Below, one piece after another: positions 38,556 to 46,837 of a stretch of 64,000 nt of DNA. The notes below the pieces were generated by a model. The model saw only the letters and a list, made by a program, of their open reading frames with translations, was not told the origin of the DNA and searched no databases. A program made the translations under genes and the position numbers. Origin of the DNA: Thalassotalea ponticola (lineage in GTDB: Bacteria > Pseudomonadota > Gammaproteobacteria > Enterobacterales > Alteromonadaceae); contig NZ_CP166871.1 in assembly GCF_041379045.1 (NCBI RefSeq), positions 2,790,001 to 2,854,000 on the forward strand, in the 5' to 3' direction. How positions within the stretch are numbered: the stretch's first letter is position 1; each line of letters starts with the position of its first letter.

Positions 38556-38609
38556 GCATTTGATAATCATTCGCTAGTAAGCATCTTATATATCAGCTCC
38601 AAAAAAATA

Positions 38610-38663
38610 CTCGCAAGCCCCTAAAAACCACCTAAAACACCTGACGCGACGGGGCTTGCAGAG
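38610..38663. other. Long-stem hairpin in the gap after the LysE gene
   Basis: CTCGCAAGCCCC (38610-38621) pairs with GGGGCTTGC-A-GAG (38651-38663): 12 bp with one bulged A and a 29-base loop. It lies in the 296-base space (38556-38851) between two plus-strand genes, which otherwise shows nothing recognisable. There is no U-run. It may be a small structured RNA, an mRNA 3' end or a mobile-element remnant. Confidence 0.45.
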
Positions 38664-38851
38664 ATACCCCTACAACTTCAATTAACAACGGCCATTTTGC
38701 TTGCAGCTCTAATTTTTCTATTTTCTTGTTGTAGTAACTTCTTGTATTTGCTTCTTGTACTTAACACCCTTTCCTGTTTATAGTGATTTTCATGCGTGTC
38801 ATTAGCGCACAATGATAAATATAAAAAGAATTACAACAGGACGCTTTTACC

Positions 38852-39526
38852 ATGCAAGATCACGATTGTTCACCGCTTAGCGATTTTATTGAATATCCAC
38901 CAGAGCAAATGCGACAGCGCTCAGAGCAATTTCTTGCCGATATTTCACGCCGTCATTCCATTCGTAAATTTAGTGATAAGCCTGTTGCTAGGGAAGTTAT
39001 CGAAAACTGTATAAAAGCGGCTGGACGAGCGCCAAGTGGCGCCAATCACCAGCCTTGGCATTTTTGTGCGATTGAATCGAGCGATGTGAAAAAGCAAATT
39101 CGCCAGCAAGCAGAACTTCACGAGCAAGGTTTTTACAGTGGTCGTGCCGGTGATGAGTGGTTAGATGCGTTAAAGCCATTGGGCACCGATGCCAGCAAGC
39201 CCTATTTAGAAACTGCTCCGTGGTTGATTGCTATTTTTAGTCAGAAAAAGGGGGGCTTAGATGTTAAGGATCGCAACACCAACTATTACGTGCATGAATC
39301 GGTTGGTATTGCTACTGGTTTTTTAATTACCGCGCTACACAACGCCGGTTTAGCAACCCTAACCCACACGCCAAAGCCAATGTCATTTTTGAATAAGATT
39401 TGTCAGCGAGGTGATAACGAACGCGCCTATATGCTGTTAATTGCCGGTTACCCCGCAGCGGACGCCACCATCCCCAAACACGCGCAACATAAAAAGCCAT
39501 TTGACGATATTTGCACGTTTTTATAA
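38852..39526 (+). CDS. Iodotyrosine deiodinase-like flavoprotein (nitroreductase fold)
   Basis: A 224-residue FMN protein. Residues 33-70 (SRRHSIRKFSDKPV, then APSGANHQPWHF) are the FMN-binding start typical of iodotyrosine deiodinase. The substrate-closing triad Glu91, Tyr95 and Lys116 (EQGFY and SKPYLETAP) is present at the same spacing as in human and bacterial IYD. LATLTHTPKPM and AGYPAADATIP complete the family pattern. Such enzymes reductively remove iodide or bromide from halogenated tyrosines; in a marine bacterium the substrate could be natural halotyrosines. Function is inferred from the triad. It is convergent with acpH. Confidence 0.85.
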   Translation: MQDHDCSPLSDFIEYPPEQMRQRSEQFLADISRRHSIRKFSDKPVAREVIENCIKAAGRAPSGANHQPWHFCAIESSDVKKQIRQQAELHEQGFYSGRAGDEWLDALKPLGTDASKPYLETAPWLIAIFSQKKGGLDVKDRNTNYYVHESVGIATGFLITALHNAGLATLTHTPKPMSFLNKICQRGDNERAYMLLIAGYPAADATIPKHAQHKKPFDDICTFL

Positions 39527-39536
39527 GTCTGTTTGG

Positions 39537-40118
39537 TTATTCGTTGCCATGCCTTTCGACATGGCGACGTAAGTACGGAAAAAATTCAAGAAAATGACGT
39601 TCATATACATCGTAGTGAGTAATTACTTCATCAATAGCGCCTGCTAGCTGATTTTTAAAACGAATTCGCTTTGACATTGAATCTATCGCTTGCCCTGTGA
39701 TAACGAGATCGGCGTACGCCGCCAGCCAATTATCTCGTATCATCGACTCAACAACGCGTGGCATGCGCCCCGGTAGCGGTTCGGGATAAGCTTGTATATT
39801 TCGATAAGTTTGCTGACAAAAATGGGGAAGAGTTTGCGGGTGAAATTGTTGCCAATGTTTTGCCAAAAAATGATCAAAAACCACATCACTAATCAAGCCT
39901 GAAAAACGCCGGCGTCGCTCACTCAAAAGCGGCTTTAACGAGCGCACCAAATGATGACTATCAGTGTACCTATCTATCATTCGGTGGGTCTCAATACCTC
40001 GCAGGGTTTGCTCTGGTAACGCCTCTTTATCCACCCCCTTCATGAAGTCGCCCATTAAATTACCTACGGCAGAGTACGGCGTGTTTTTGGCAAAATAAAG
40101 GTGAGCAAGATAGTTCAT
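39537..40118 (-). CDS. acpH: Acyl carrier protein phosphodiesterase AcpH
   Basis: Removes the 4'-phosphopantetheine arm from holo-ACP, reversing AcpS. The 193-residue protein of the HD-like AcpH family starts MNYLAHLYFA (E. coli MNFLAHLHLA). It shows GNLMGDFMKG, GIETHRMIDRYTDSH with the likely metal ligands, VVFDHFLAKHWQQ and the C-terminal FFPYLRR. ATG 40118 is chosen because it matches the family start; the frame is open nine codons further. First-genome neighbours differ from E. coli, and the acpS counterpart lies about 35 kb away in this window. Confidence 0.9.
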   Translation of the reverse strand: MNYLAHLYFAKNTPYSAVGNLMGDFMKGVDKEALPEQTLRGIETHRMIDRYTDSHHLVRSLKPLLSERRRRFSGLISDVVFDHFLAKHWQQFHPQTLPHFCQQTYRNIQAYPEPLPGRMPRVVESMIRDNWLAAYADLVITGQAIDSMSKRIRFKNQLAGAIDEVITHYDVYERHFLEFFPYLRRHVERHGNE

Positions 40119-40131
40119 AGCAACATTGATG

Positions 40132-40350
40132 CTAGCCGATATCAAGTTCGATATCGGTACAGCCTTTGGGACAACAAATTTTCGCGGGATGATTGTGATT
40201 TTTTTCTGTAAAAGCGATCAGTTGGCGACATTTTTTGCAATGAACGCGTCGTCCGAGCAACACTTTTTTGATCAATGCCTTTTGATCGTGAAACGACTTT
40301 GCCGTTAATTTACTAACGCTGGTTAATTGTGAAAGGTCAATACCGGACAT
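40132..40350 (-). CDS. Small zinc-ribbon-like protein, function unknown
   Basis: A 72-residue protein with two cysteine pairs, HCKKC (about 37-41) and CCPKGC (about 59-64), separated by 18 residues, suggesting a treble-clef or ribbon zinc site. The N-terminal part is helical and basic. It lies 13 bases upstream of acpH on the same strand and 24 bases after a RraB-like gene, so the three are probably one transcript. No family is recognised. Confidence 0.6.
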   Translation of the reverse strand: MSGIDLSQLTSVSKLTAKSFHDQKALIKKVLLGRRVHCKKCRQLIAFTEKNHNHPAKICCPKGCTDIELDIG

Positions 40351-40374
40351 ACTGCTCCCCGATAGCGGTCTGTG

Positions 40375-40749
40375 TTATGAGCTTTGAGGGGGACAATACC
40401 ACCCATCGTAAATACCATCAAACTTTCTTGCGTGAGTTTCTAGTAATGATTGATAAGCGACAATATTATCATAGCTCGCTGCCATCTCTGGGTAGGCGGT
40501 AATTTCCCATGGATGTTCTGGGTTTTCTAAGTAAGGGCAGAAGGACAATTTCTGATTGTTGGCCAGTAATATATTGCCAAATTTTAACGCTTGCTCCTGA
40601 GAGGGAAAGATCACCGAAAATTGAATTTCTCTCGGGCGATTTAAATCGTCTCCCTCTAGTGCCATATGCCACAACATGTTGCCATTGGCATTGCTTGGAA
40701 ACTTAGCTAAGTCGCGATTTACACTGTAACTTTTAGTTGATTGCTCCAT
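40375..40749 (-). CDS. RraB-domain protein
   Basis: A 124-residue protein whose second half fits the RraB family (regulator of RNase E activity B). The pieces are EIQFSVIFPSQEQALKFGNIL, HPWEITAYPEM, and the C-terminal signature FDGIYDGWYC (E. coli RraB: FDVEYDGWG). It is not the orthologue of E. coli rraB by context or overall sequence but a member of the wider domain family. Whether it binds RNase E is unknown. It is followed by the small Cys-rich gene and acpH. Confidence 0.65.
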   Translation of the reverse strand: MEQSTKSYSVNRDLAKFPSNANGNMLWHMALEGDDLNRPREIQFSVIFPSQEQALKFGNILLANNQKLSFCPYLENPEHPWEITAYPEMAASYDNIVAYQSLLETHARKFDGIYDGWYCPPQSS

Positions 40750-40828
40750 TATAGATACCTGGTCGCTTACCTTAAGTTATTAACAAATATAATAATATAT
40801 TAAGTTTAGCAGGATTTTGTAATTCTAC

Positions 40829-41191
40829 TTAATCACTCTGTACCCTAGACAGGGTGTAGCTTTCACCAGTCACTATGTGCTCATAGGTAAATTCATTTTC
40901 GGTTAATTTTACAATTCTGTAGGCCTGATAATTGTCTTCATTTTCTAAATCAGCGGGGTAATCTTTTCCCGCGATTTGTTCGGATTTGGTAATGGTAAAA
41001 TGAATATTTCCAACCACCCCCCAATCACCAAACTCACTGATTTCGTCAACTAACGTGCCGTCTTTTTGAAAAACGTAAAAGGTGAAGCAAAAGCTACCAT
41101 CAGCGCGGAGCTGAGCAAATTCACTATAATGCTCATCGCCCTGTTGTTCTGAGCGGTACCAATGGCCAATAAGTTGCTGTCGGTGATACAT
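40829..41191 (-). CDS. Hypothetical lipocalin-like protein
   Basis: A protein of about 120 residues, beta-rich, starting MYHRQQLIGHWYRSEQQGD, with alternating polar and aromatic strands (SFCFTFYVFQKDG, WGVVGNIHFTI, FTYEHIVTGESYTL). LIGHWY resembles the start of small lipocalin-like or META-type barrels. There is no signal peptide. A TTG at 41227 with AAGG eight bases upstream would add 12 residues and is a real alternative start. Function unknown. Confidence 0.5.
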   Translation of the reverse strand: MYHRQQLIGHWYRSEQQGDEHYSEFAQLRADGSFCFTFYVFQKDGTLVDEISEFGDWGVVGNIHFTITKSEQIAGKDYPADLENEDNYQAYRIVKLTENEFTYEHIVTGESYTLSRVQSD

Positions 41192-41340
41192 AGGAAAAAT
41201 TATCCAGTCATCGGTTATGCAAATCAATGTCTCAACCTTACCCTATTTATCGTCATTTTTCTGCTATTAATCGGGAATAAGGTTGATTTGTTATGGTGAA
41301 ACAGCATAATCGAAACAAACTATTGATGATCAGGCCTATT

Positions 41341-44211
41341 ATGAAAACAAAAAACCTGTTAAACATGCCAAAACTCAGTTTGGCCCTTTCCGTGGCTATC
41401 GCTTCGTGTTTTAGTCCAATCGCCACAGCGCAAGAGCAACGCCCTTTACAAGTTACCGATGTGATGAAGTTTAAAGAGATAAAATCTCCACAACTCAATG
41501 ACAACGGTAATTGGTTATCATATGCTACAAAGCCAGATCGAGGCGACAGCAGCTTTCATGTTATCTCGACCATAAACGATTCTGCCTTTAGCGTTGAGCT
41601 AGGTAGCTCTGGTCACGTATCCGCCGATGGTAAATACGCCGCGACACTAATCAAACCAAGCTTACTTGAAACCGAGCAAGCCAGTAAAAAAGATAAGAAA
41701 AAGCTTAAAAATCAATTGAAGGTTATCAACCTAGCTACAGGTGCTGAAACACTGGCTGACAAAGTTGAAAGCTATCAATTAAGCGATGTCAGTGGCTTTG
41801 TTGCATTCACCACCAAGCAAGCTGAGTCTGATAACGATAAACAAGATATTACTTCAAGTGCTGAATCAACAGAAAAAAATGCTGAGCAAATAACATCAGC
41901 GACAAGTGAAAAGACTGACGAAAGCAAACCTGCCAAGCTTTACAATAGCAAGCGTATTAAATTCGATTTAACAATTACCAATTTAGCCAGCGCAAATACC
42001 CAGCAAATACAAAATGTTGACGCGTATAGCTTCTCTCCCAACAAAGCTCTCTTAGTTTATTCCGTGTCAACCGAAGACGGCAAAGACAACGGTTTATATG
42101 CGCTAAACCTTGTCAACAACAGTACTTCTGTTATCAGCAAAACCGATGCGGCAAGTTTTGACCACTTAACTTGGAGCCACAATGGCGACCAGTTGGCGTT
42201 TTTAGTCGGTAGCTTTGACGAGAAAAAAGATGTTCGCCAGCACAGTGTCCACATCTGGGATGCCAATAAACAGCGCATCCACAGCGTAGACATCAGTGAG
42301 CAACAAAACTGGTTTGTTAGCAATACCAACAAACTGACATGGTCGGTGGATGATGAGCGCTTGTTCTTTGGCTTTAAACCTGTGCTTGAAGCTAGCGACG
42401 ACATTGATGCTAAGCCAGAAAACCAACAAGACTTATACAATCTCGAAAAGATCACCTCAAAGCGGAATCTACAAGTTTGGCATGGTGATGATGCATTAAT
42501 TAAAACCAACGAAAAATATCAATATGAAGCCGACCAAAAAGCCTTCTTCACCGCGGTGTATCACGTTGATGATGAAGACTTGGTGATGCTTGCTGATAAA
42601 CAATTAATAAATGTAAAAGCGACCAACAATGAGCATGCGGTTGTTGGGCAGTCTGACTTGAAGTATCGCAAGCTACGTACGTGGGAAGGGTTCTTTTCAG
42701 ACTTCTACTTAGTTGATTTAGACGACGGTGATAAGCACCTTATCGCTGAGAAACTCAGTAGCTATACACCAGTAAAAGTTAGTGAGTCAGGTCGCTACGC
42801 CGCTTACTATCAAGATGGTGCATATTGGTCGTATGACAGCAAAAGAAAAACCCGAGTCAACTTAACTGCCAATATCGATGTGAGCTTTGCTGATGAAGAT
42901 CACGACTATCCATCAGCAGCGCCTGGCTATGGTATTGCTGGCTGGTTAGAAGACGATGAAGGCGTTTTAGTTTACGACAAATACGATATTTGGTTATTAC
43001 CAATCGACGGTGATGATGCCAGCTGTTTAACCTGTACTACAGGCCGCCCAAACTCACTGCGTTTTCGCATTAATGACCTTGATCCAGACAATGACTTCTT
43101 TGCTGAAGATGAATCGCTACTGCTAACAAGCTATAACCATAAATTGAAAAACTACGGTTTTTATCAGCTAACCTTGGGCAGTGATGACGCACCAAGCAAA
43201 CTTGTTGAAGATAACAAAAAGTATCGTTTTATCGGCAAAGCAAAAGACGCAGATAAAATAATCTTTACTCGCGAAGACTTTAACGAGTTTCCAGATATTT
43301 GGGTGTCGGATTTAAATCCAGCCAATGGTAAAAAAGTTACCGATGTTAACCCGCAAATTAATGAGTTTTTATGGGGTTCTCCAGAGTTGGTAGAATGGAG
43401 CTCGTTAGACGGTGAAAAACACCAAGGTATTTTAATTAAGCCGGCCAACTACATTGAAGGCATGCAATACCCTGTGGTGGTTTACTACTACCGCCTGTTT
43501 AGCCAACGTATGTATGAGTTTAATCAGATGAAGGTTAACCATCGTCCGAACTTCCCACTGTACACATCAAATGGCTACGCTATCTTCTTGCCAGATGTGC
43601 ACTTTGATATTGGCACCCCTGGTGATTCGACCAATAAATCGATTTTGCCCGGTTTGCAAAAAATCATCGACATGGGTGTTGCCGATCCAGATGCTATAGG
43701 CTTACACGGCCACAGCTGGAGCGGTTACCAAACTCTGCAAGCCATTACCCAAACCGATATGTACGCTGCCGCCGTGTCTGGTGCACCGGTATCGAATATG
43801 ACCAGCGCCTATTCAGGCATCCGTTTGGGTACTGGGCTTGCTCGTCAATTCCAATACGAGCAAGGCCAAAGTCGCATTGGCGCCTCACTGTTTGAACGCC
43901 GTGATTTATACATTGAAAATTCACCGGTATTTTTTGCCGATCGCATTAATACGCCATTGTTAATGCAATTTGGCGACGTAGATGACGCTGTGCCGTGGCA
44001 GCAAGGTGTGGAAATGTATTTAGCAATGCGCCGTTTAGAAAAAGACGTTATTTTATTGCAATACGAAGGTGAGCCACATCACCTGAAGAAGTACCCTAAT
44101 AAAGTCGACTATACGATTAAAATGATGCAGTACTTTGACCATCACCTAAAAGGCAAGCCGGCGCCAGAGTGGATGACTCAAGGCGAACCGTACCAAGCTA
44201 AAGACAAATAA
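41341..44211 (+). CDS. Exported S9-family prolyl oligopeptidase-like peptidase
   Basis: Periplasmic or surface serine peptidase of about 956 residues. A signal peptide (LSLALSVAIASCFSPIATA, ending about residue 30) is followed by a large beta-propeller region (about 50-680). The C-terminal alpha/beta-hydrolase has the nucleophile Ser in LHGHSWSGYQT, Asp in FGDVDDAVPW and His in GEPHHLKKYPN. An acidic, low-complexity stretch at about 165-215 interrupts the propeller. ATG 41341 gives a compact signal peptide; ATG 41293 upstream has a slightly better Shine-Dalgarno. It probably trims peptides from environmental protein. It is single-gene with its own terminator. Confidence 0.88.
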   Translation: MKTKNLLNMPKLSLALSVAIASCFSPIATAQEQRPLQVTDVMKFKEIKSPQLNDNGNWLSYATKPDRGDSSFHVISTINDSAFSVELGSSGHVSADGKYAATLIKPSLLETEQASKKDKKKLKNQLKVINLATGAETLADKVESYQLSDVSGFVAFTTKQAESDNDKQDITSSAESTEKNAEQITSATSEKTDESKPAKLYNSKRIKFDLTITNLASANTQQIQNVDAYSFSPNKALLVYSVSTEDGKDNGLYALNLVNNSTSVISKTDAASFDHLTWSHNGDQLAFLVGSFDEKKDVRQHSVHIWDANKQRIHSVDISEQQNWFVSNTNKLTWSVDDERLFFGFKPVLEASDDIDAKPENQQDLYNLEKITSKRNLQVWHGDDALIKTNEKYQYEADQKAFFTAVYHVDDEDLVMLADKQLINVKATNNEHAVVGQSDLKYRKLRTWEGFFSDFYLVDLDDGDKHLIAEKLSSYTPVKVSESGRYAAYYQDGAYWSYDSKRKTRVNLTANIDVSFADEDHDYPSAAPGYGIAGWLEDDEGVLVYDKYDIWLLPIDGDDASCLTCTTGRPNSLRFRINDLDPDNDFFAEDESLLLTSYNHKLKNYGFYQLTLGSDDAPSKLVEDNKKYRFIGKAKDADKIIFTREDFNEFPDIWVSDLNPANGKKVTDVNPQINEFLWGSPELVEWSSLDGEKHQGILIKPANYIEGMQYPVVVYYYRLFSQRMYEFNQMKVNHRPNFPLYTSNGYAIFLPDVHFDIGTPGDSTNKSILPGLQKIIDMGVADPDAIGLHGHSWSGYQTLQAITQTDMYAAAVSGAPVSNMTSAYSGIRLGTGLARQFQYEQGQSRIGASLFERRDLYIENSPVFFADRINTPLLMQFGDVDDAVPWQQGVEMYLAMRRLEKDVILLQYEGEPHHLKKYPNKVDYTIKMMQYFDHHLKGKPAPEWMTQGEPYQAKDK

Positions 44212-44244
44212 AGTATTGCCAGTGTACAACTGGCTATCAAATAC

Positions 44245-44281
44245 AAAAAACGCCGTACTCTTATCAAGTACGGCGTTTTTT
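44245..44281. terminator. Bidirectional terminator between the S9 peptidase and maeA
   Basis: AAAAAACGCCGTACT and AGTACGGCGTTTTTT form a 15-bp stem with a 7-base loop and T-runs on both strands. It sits between the two convergent genes, 33 bases after the peptidase stop and 30 bases after the maeA stop. Confidence 0.93.
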
Positions 44282-44311
44282 TAAGTCACTTCGCGTTGCG
44301 AATATAACGCG

Positions 44312-46006
44312 TTAAATCGTGGTGCGCTTGTATTGACGATATTCTGGTTTCCAGTAGTTATCTTCGATACTTTGCAATAACTGCTCATCAGATACCTCTA
44401 GCGCCAAACCTTGTTCAATTGCGATTTTGCCAATCTTAAAGGCGATCTTCTTACTGATCTCTGAAATTTGCGTCAGTGGTGGTAGTAGTCCACCCTTACC
44501 CGTATTAGCCAATGGCGATTCTTCAGCAAGGGTTTCACTGGCAGCCATTAGCATTTCATCACTGATAAATCGAATTTTTGCGGCGACAACACCCAAACCG
44601 ATACCAGGGAAGATATACGAGTTATTACACTGAGCAATAGGATAGCTTTTACCCTGGTACTCAATTGGTTCGAACGGGCTACCTGTGGCGATCACAACAT
44701 CGCCCTCAGTCCACTCAATAACTTGCTCTGGGTGCGCTTCCACTTGACGCGACGGGTTTGATAGCGGGAAGATGATTGGCGTTTTAGTGCCAGCGTGCAT
44801 GGCTTTGATCACTTGCTCGGTAAACAAACCAGCTTGACCTGACACACCAATTAAAATGTCGGGTTTCGCACAGTGCATCACATCTAATAACGAGGCGTAT
44901 TCGCCCGAAAAATTCCAATCGCTTAACGCATCACTCGACTGCACTAGCTTTTGTTGGAAATCGCGAAGATCGGGCATGCCTTCGGTTAACAGACCGAACC
45001 GGTCAACCATAAACACTTGCTGACGGGCTTGTTGGTCGGTTAAACCTTCTGAGGTCATTTGGGCAATGATTTGCTCGGCAATACCACAACCTGCTGAGCC
45101 CGCGCCAACAAAGGCGACTTTTTGCTCTGACAGTTTCTTACCTTTAATTCGGCACGCCGCCAATAACGTACCTACTGTTACCGACGCGGTACCTTGAATG
45201 TCGTCGTTAAAGCAACAAATCTCATTGCGGTAGCGCTCTAGCAATGGCATCGCATTGGGTTGGGCAAAATCTTCCCATTGCAATAGCACACCCGGCCAGC
45301 GACGTTTCACCGCTTGAATAAACAATTCAACAAATTCGTCGTACTGCTCTTGGCTGATACGCTTGTGACGGGCGCCCATATACATAGGATCGTTTAGCAA
45401 GGTTTCATTGTTGGTACCTACATCGAGCATGATAGGCATGGTGTAAGCAGGACTGATACCACCGCACGCGGTGTATAGTGACAGCTTACCAATAGGTATC
45501 CCCATACCACCAATACCTTGGTCGCCAAGGCCAAGAATGCGCTCGCCATCGGTCACGACAATAACTTTTACTTTGTGCTTGGTTGCATTTTGTAAAATAT
45601 CATCAATTTGATGACGCTCAGAATACGAGATAAACAAACCGCGATTAGAGCGATAAATATCAGAAAACTTTTCACATGCATCACCCACTGTTGGGGTATA
45701 AATAATCGGCATCATTTCTTCTAGATGCGCTTGCACTAAAGCGTGAAATAGCGTTTCGTTTTTATCTTGAATGTTGCGCAGGTAGATGTGTTTGTTCAAG
45801 CTACTTCTAAAACTTGAATACTGCATGTAGGCGCGTTCTACTTGTTCATCTATGGTTTCAAAACGCGGCGGGATCAAACCTGTAAGGTTAAAGTTAACTC
45901 GCTCTTGAGCACTAAAAGCACTGCCTTTATTCAGCAAAGGTGTTTCCAGCAAGGTTGGTCCTGCATAGGGGATATATAAAGGTCGTTTTCTGCTTTCATT
46001 ACTCAT
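44312..46006 (-). CDS. maeA: NAD-dependent malic enzyme MaeA (SfcA)
   Basis: Oxidative decarboxylation of malate to pyruvate with NAD+. The 564-residue protein (E. coli 565) has [17 protein letters not shown], the catalytic-tyrosine segment [12 protein letters not shown], and [19 protein letters not shown] with the active-site region. The metal-binding [11 protein letters not shown], the Rossmann motif [15 protein letters not shown] and [15 protein letters not shown] follow. It stands alone between a terminator and a repeat-rich intergenic region. Confidence 0.97.
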   Translation of the reverse strand: MSNESRKRPLYIPYAGPTLLETPLLNKGSAFSAQERVNFNLTGLIPPRFETIDEQVERAYMQYSSFRSSLNKHIYLRNIQDKNETLFHALVQAHLEEMMPIIYTPTVGDACEKFSDIYRSNRGLFISYSERHQIDDILQNATKHKVKVIVVTDGERILGLGDQGIGGMGIPIGKLSLYTACGGISPAYTMPIMLDVGTNNETLLNDPMYMGARHKRISQEQYDEFVELFIQAVKRRWPGVLLQWEDFAQPNAMPLLERYRNEICCFNDDIQGTASVTVGTLLAACRIKGKKLSEQKVAFVGAGSAGCGIAEQIIAQMTSEGLTDQQARQQVFMVDRFGLLTEGMPDLRDFQQKLVQSSDALSDWNFSGEYASLLDVMHCAKPDILIGVSGQAGLFTEQVIKAMHAGTKTPIIFPLSNPSRQVEAHPEQVIEWTEGDVVIATGSPFEPIEYQGKSYPIAQCNNSYIFPGIGLGVVAAKIRFISDEMLMAASETLAEESPLANTGKGGLLPPLTQISEISKKIAFKIGKIAIEQGLALEVSDEQLLQSIEDNYWKPEYRQYKRTTI

Positions 46007-46118
46007 TGTTTTCGTCCGAAATATAAGGTCTCGTAAAAGGTCGCATATTGTATAGACTTTTCTCAGCCTTGGCTAATATCTATGATGAGTAAATAGCTAA
46101 AAAAGTAAAAAAATGCTA

Positions 46119-46395
46119 GGGCGTGTTGATCTTTGTGGTATAGATTTTGTTCGAGTTAACAGAGATTCTATCGAGGCGCGTCGAGAGAAGTATGGTTATT
46201 CCATACGAACGAGCAGCTACCATGAGAAAATGCCTGTTAAACGAATCCAATAATTGCCCCCTTAGGACAGCGTTGATTGAACACTTTTACCGCGTTATTA
46301 CACACTCACGTGGAATAACGACACAACGCAAGCGCTGCTGTGAAAAAATGTTCACTAAATCGCAGCAAAAACATACAACCATGGTCAACACGGCC
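46119..46395. mobile_element. MITE-like element with imperfect terminal inverted repeats
   Basis: The stretch begins GGGCGTGTTGATCTTTG (46119) and ends CATGGTCAACACGGCC (46395). Its two ends are inverted copies: 25 of the first 36 positions match, with CGTGTTGA exact. The length is about 277 bases. It fills the gap between maeA and the 3' end of iscX, stopping 3 bases before the iscX stop. No transposase is encoded; an open frame inside (46147 onward) shows no known domain. No clear target-site duplication is visible. A related 16-base end occurs at 15978. Assignment as a non-autonomous transposon is inferred. Confidence 0.6.
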
Positions 46396-46398
46396 AAA

Positions 46399-46599
46399 TT
46401 AATCGGCTTCCTCAATCCAGGCCAGTTGTATCGCTTCTAAAATTCGCTCACCGCAGTGATTGGGATCGTCGTCGAAGTTATCCAATTCCATTACCCACTG
46501 CATTAAGTCAGTAAAGCGAACTTGGCGCGGATCTACGTCAGGGTGTTGTTCAATTAAGTCCAATGCTATATCTAAAGAATCTGTCCACTTTAATGTCAT
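46399..46599 (-). CDS. iscX: Fe-S assembly protein IscX
   Basis: Small acidic helper of the ISC Fe-S pathway that binds IscS and iron and modulates desulfurase activity. The 66-residue protein starts MTLKWTDSLDIALDLIEQHPDVDP and has VRFTDLMQWVMELDNFDDDP and CGERILEAIQLAWIEEAD, matching E. coli IscX end to end. Normally it closes the isc operon (hscA-fdx-iscX). Here it is alone, next to the MITE-like element and downstream of a cysteine-desulfurase fusion gene on the same strand. Confidence 0.93.
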   Translation of the reverse strand: MTLKWTDSLDIALDLIEQHPDVDPRQVRFTDLMQWVMELDNFDDDPNHCGERILEAIQLAWIEEAD

Positions 46600-46782
46600 A
46601 TTCGCTGCCTTATTCTGTATTAATTATTCACCCCATAGGGTCATAAATAATAACTATAGCCAAAGTTTGCCCTGAGCAAGATAGCCGACCGACAATCGGT
46701 TCAGTAAAGACAAGAATACGCGGGATTAACCACCAACGTTTTGATAACTAAAGGTCAGCCTCGAGCGCGAATCGGCAATAAA

Positions 46783-46817
46783 AAAAGGCCCTATAGGACA
46801 GTCCAATCGGGCCTTTT
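46783..46817 (-). terminator. Intrinsic terminator of the cysteine-desulfurase fusion gene
   Basis: AAAAGGCCC / GGGCCTTTT stem (9 bp) with a 17-base loop that itself contains GGAC/GTCC, followed on the minus strand by a run of seven T. It starts 21 bases after the fusion gene's stop and isolates iscX from it. Confidence 0.85.
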
Positions 46818-46837
46818 AATCATCTGCTAGCTGACGC

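Noticed and set aside
38610..38663. Integron attC site
   Set aside because: The stem lacks the conserved core-site ends (RYYYAAC / GTTRRRY) and the two-part spacer layout, and no integrase is seen.
36453..41191. Multi-gene phage-defence island
   Set aside because: Only the AAA ATPase looks defence-like; the neighbours are an exporter, a deiodinase and housekeeping acpH, with no nuclease, methylase, TIR or reverse transcriptase.
46147..46440. Open frame of about 97 codons to the right of maeA
   Set aside because: It lies within the MITE-like element and runs into the end of iscX on the other strand; no domain, no ribosome-binding site, unusual composition.
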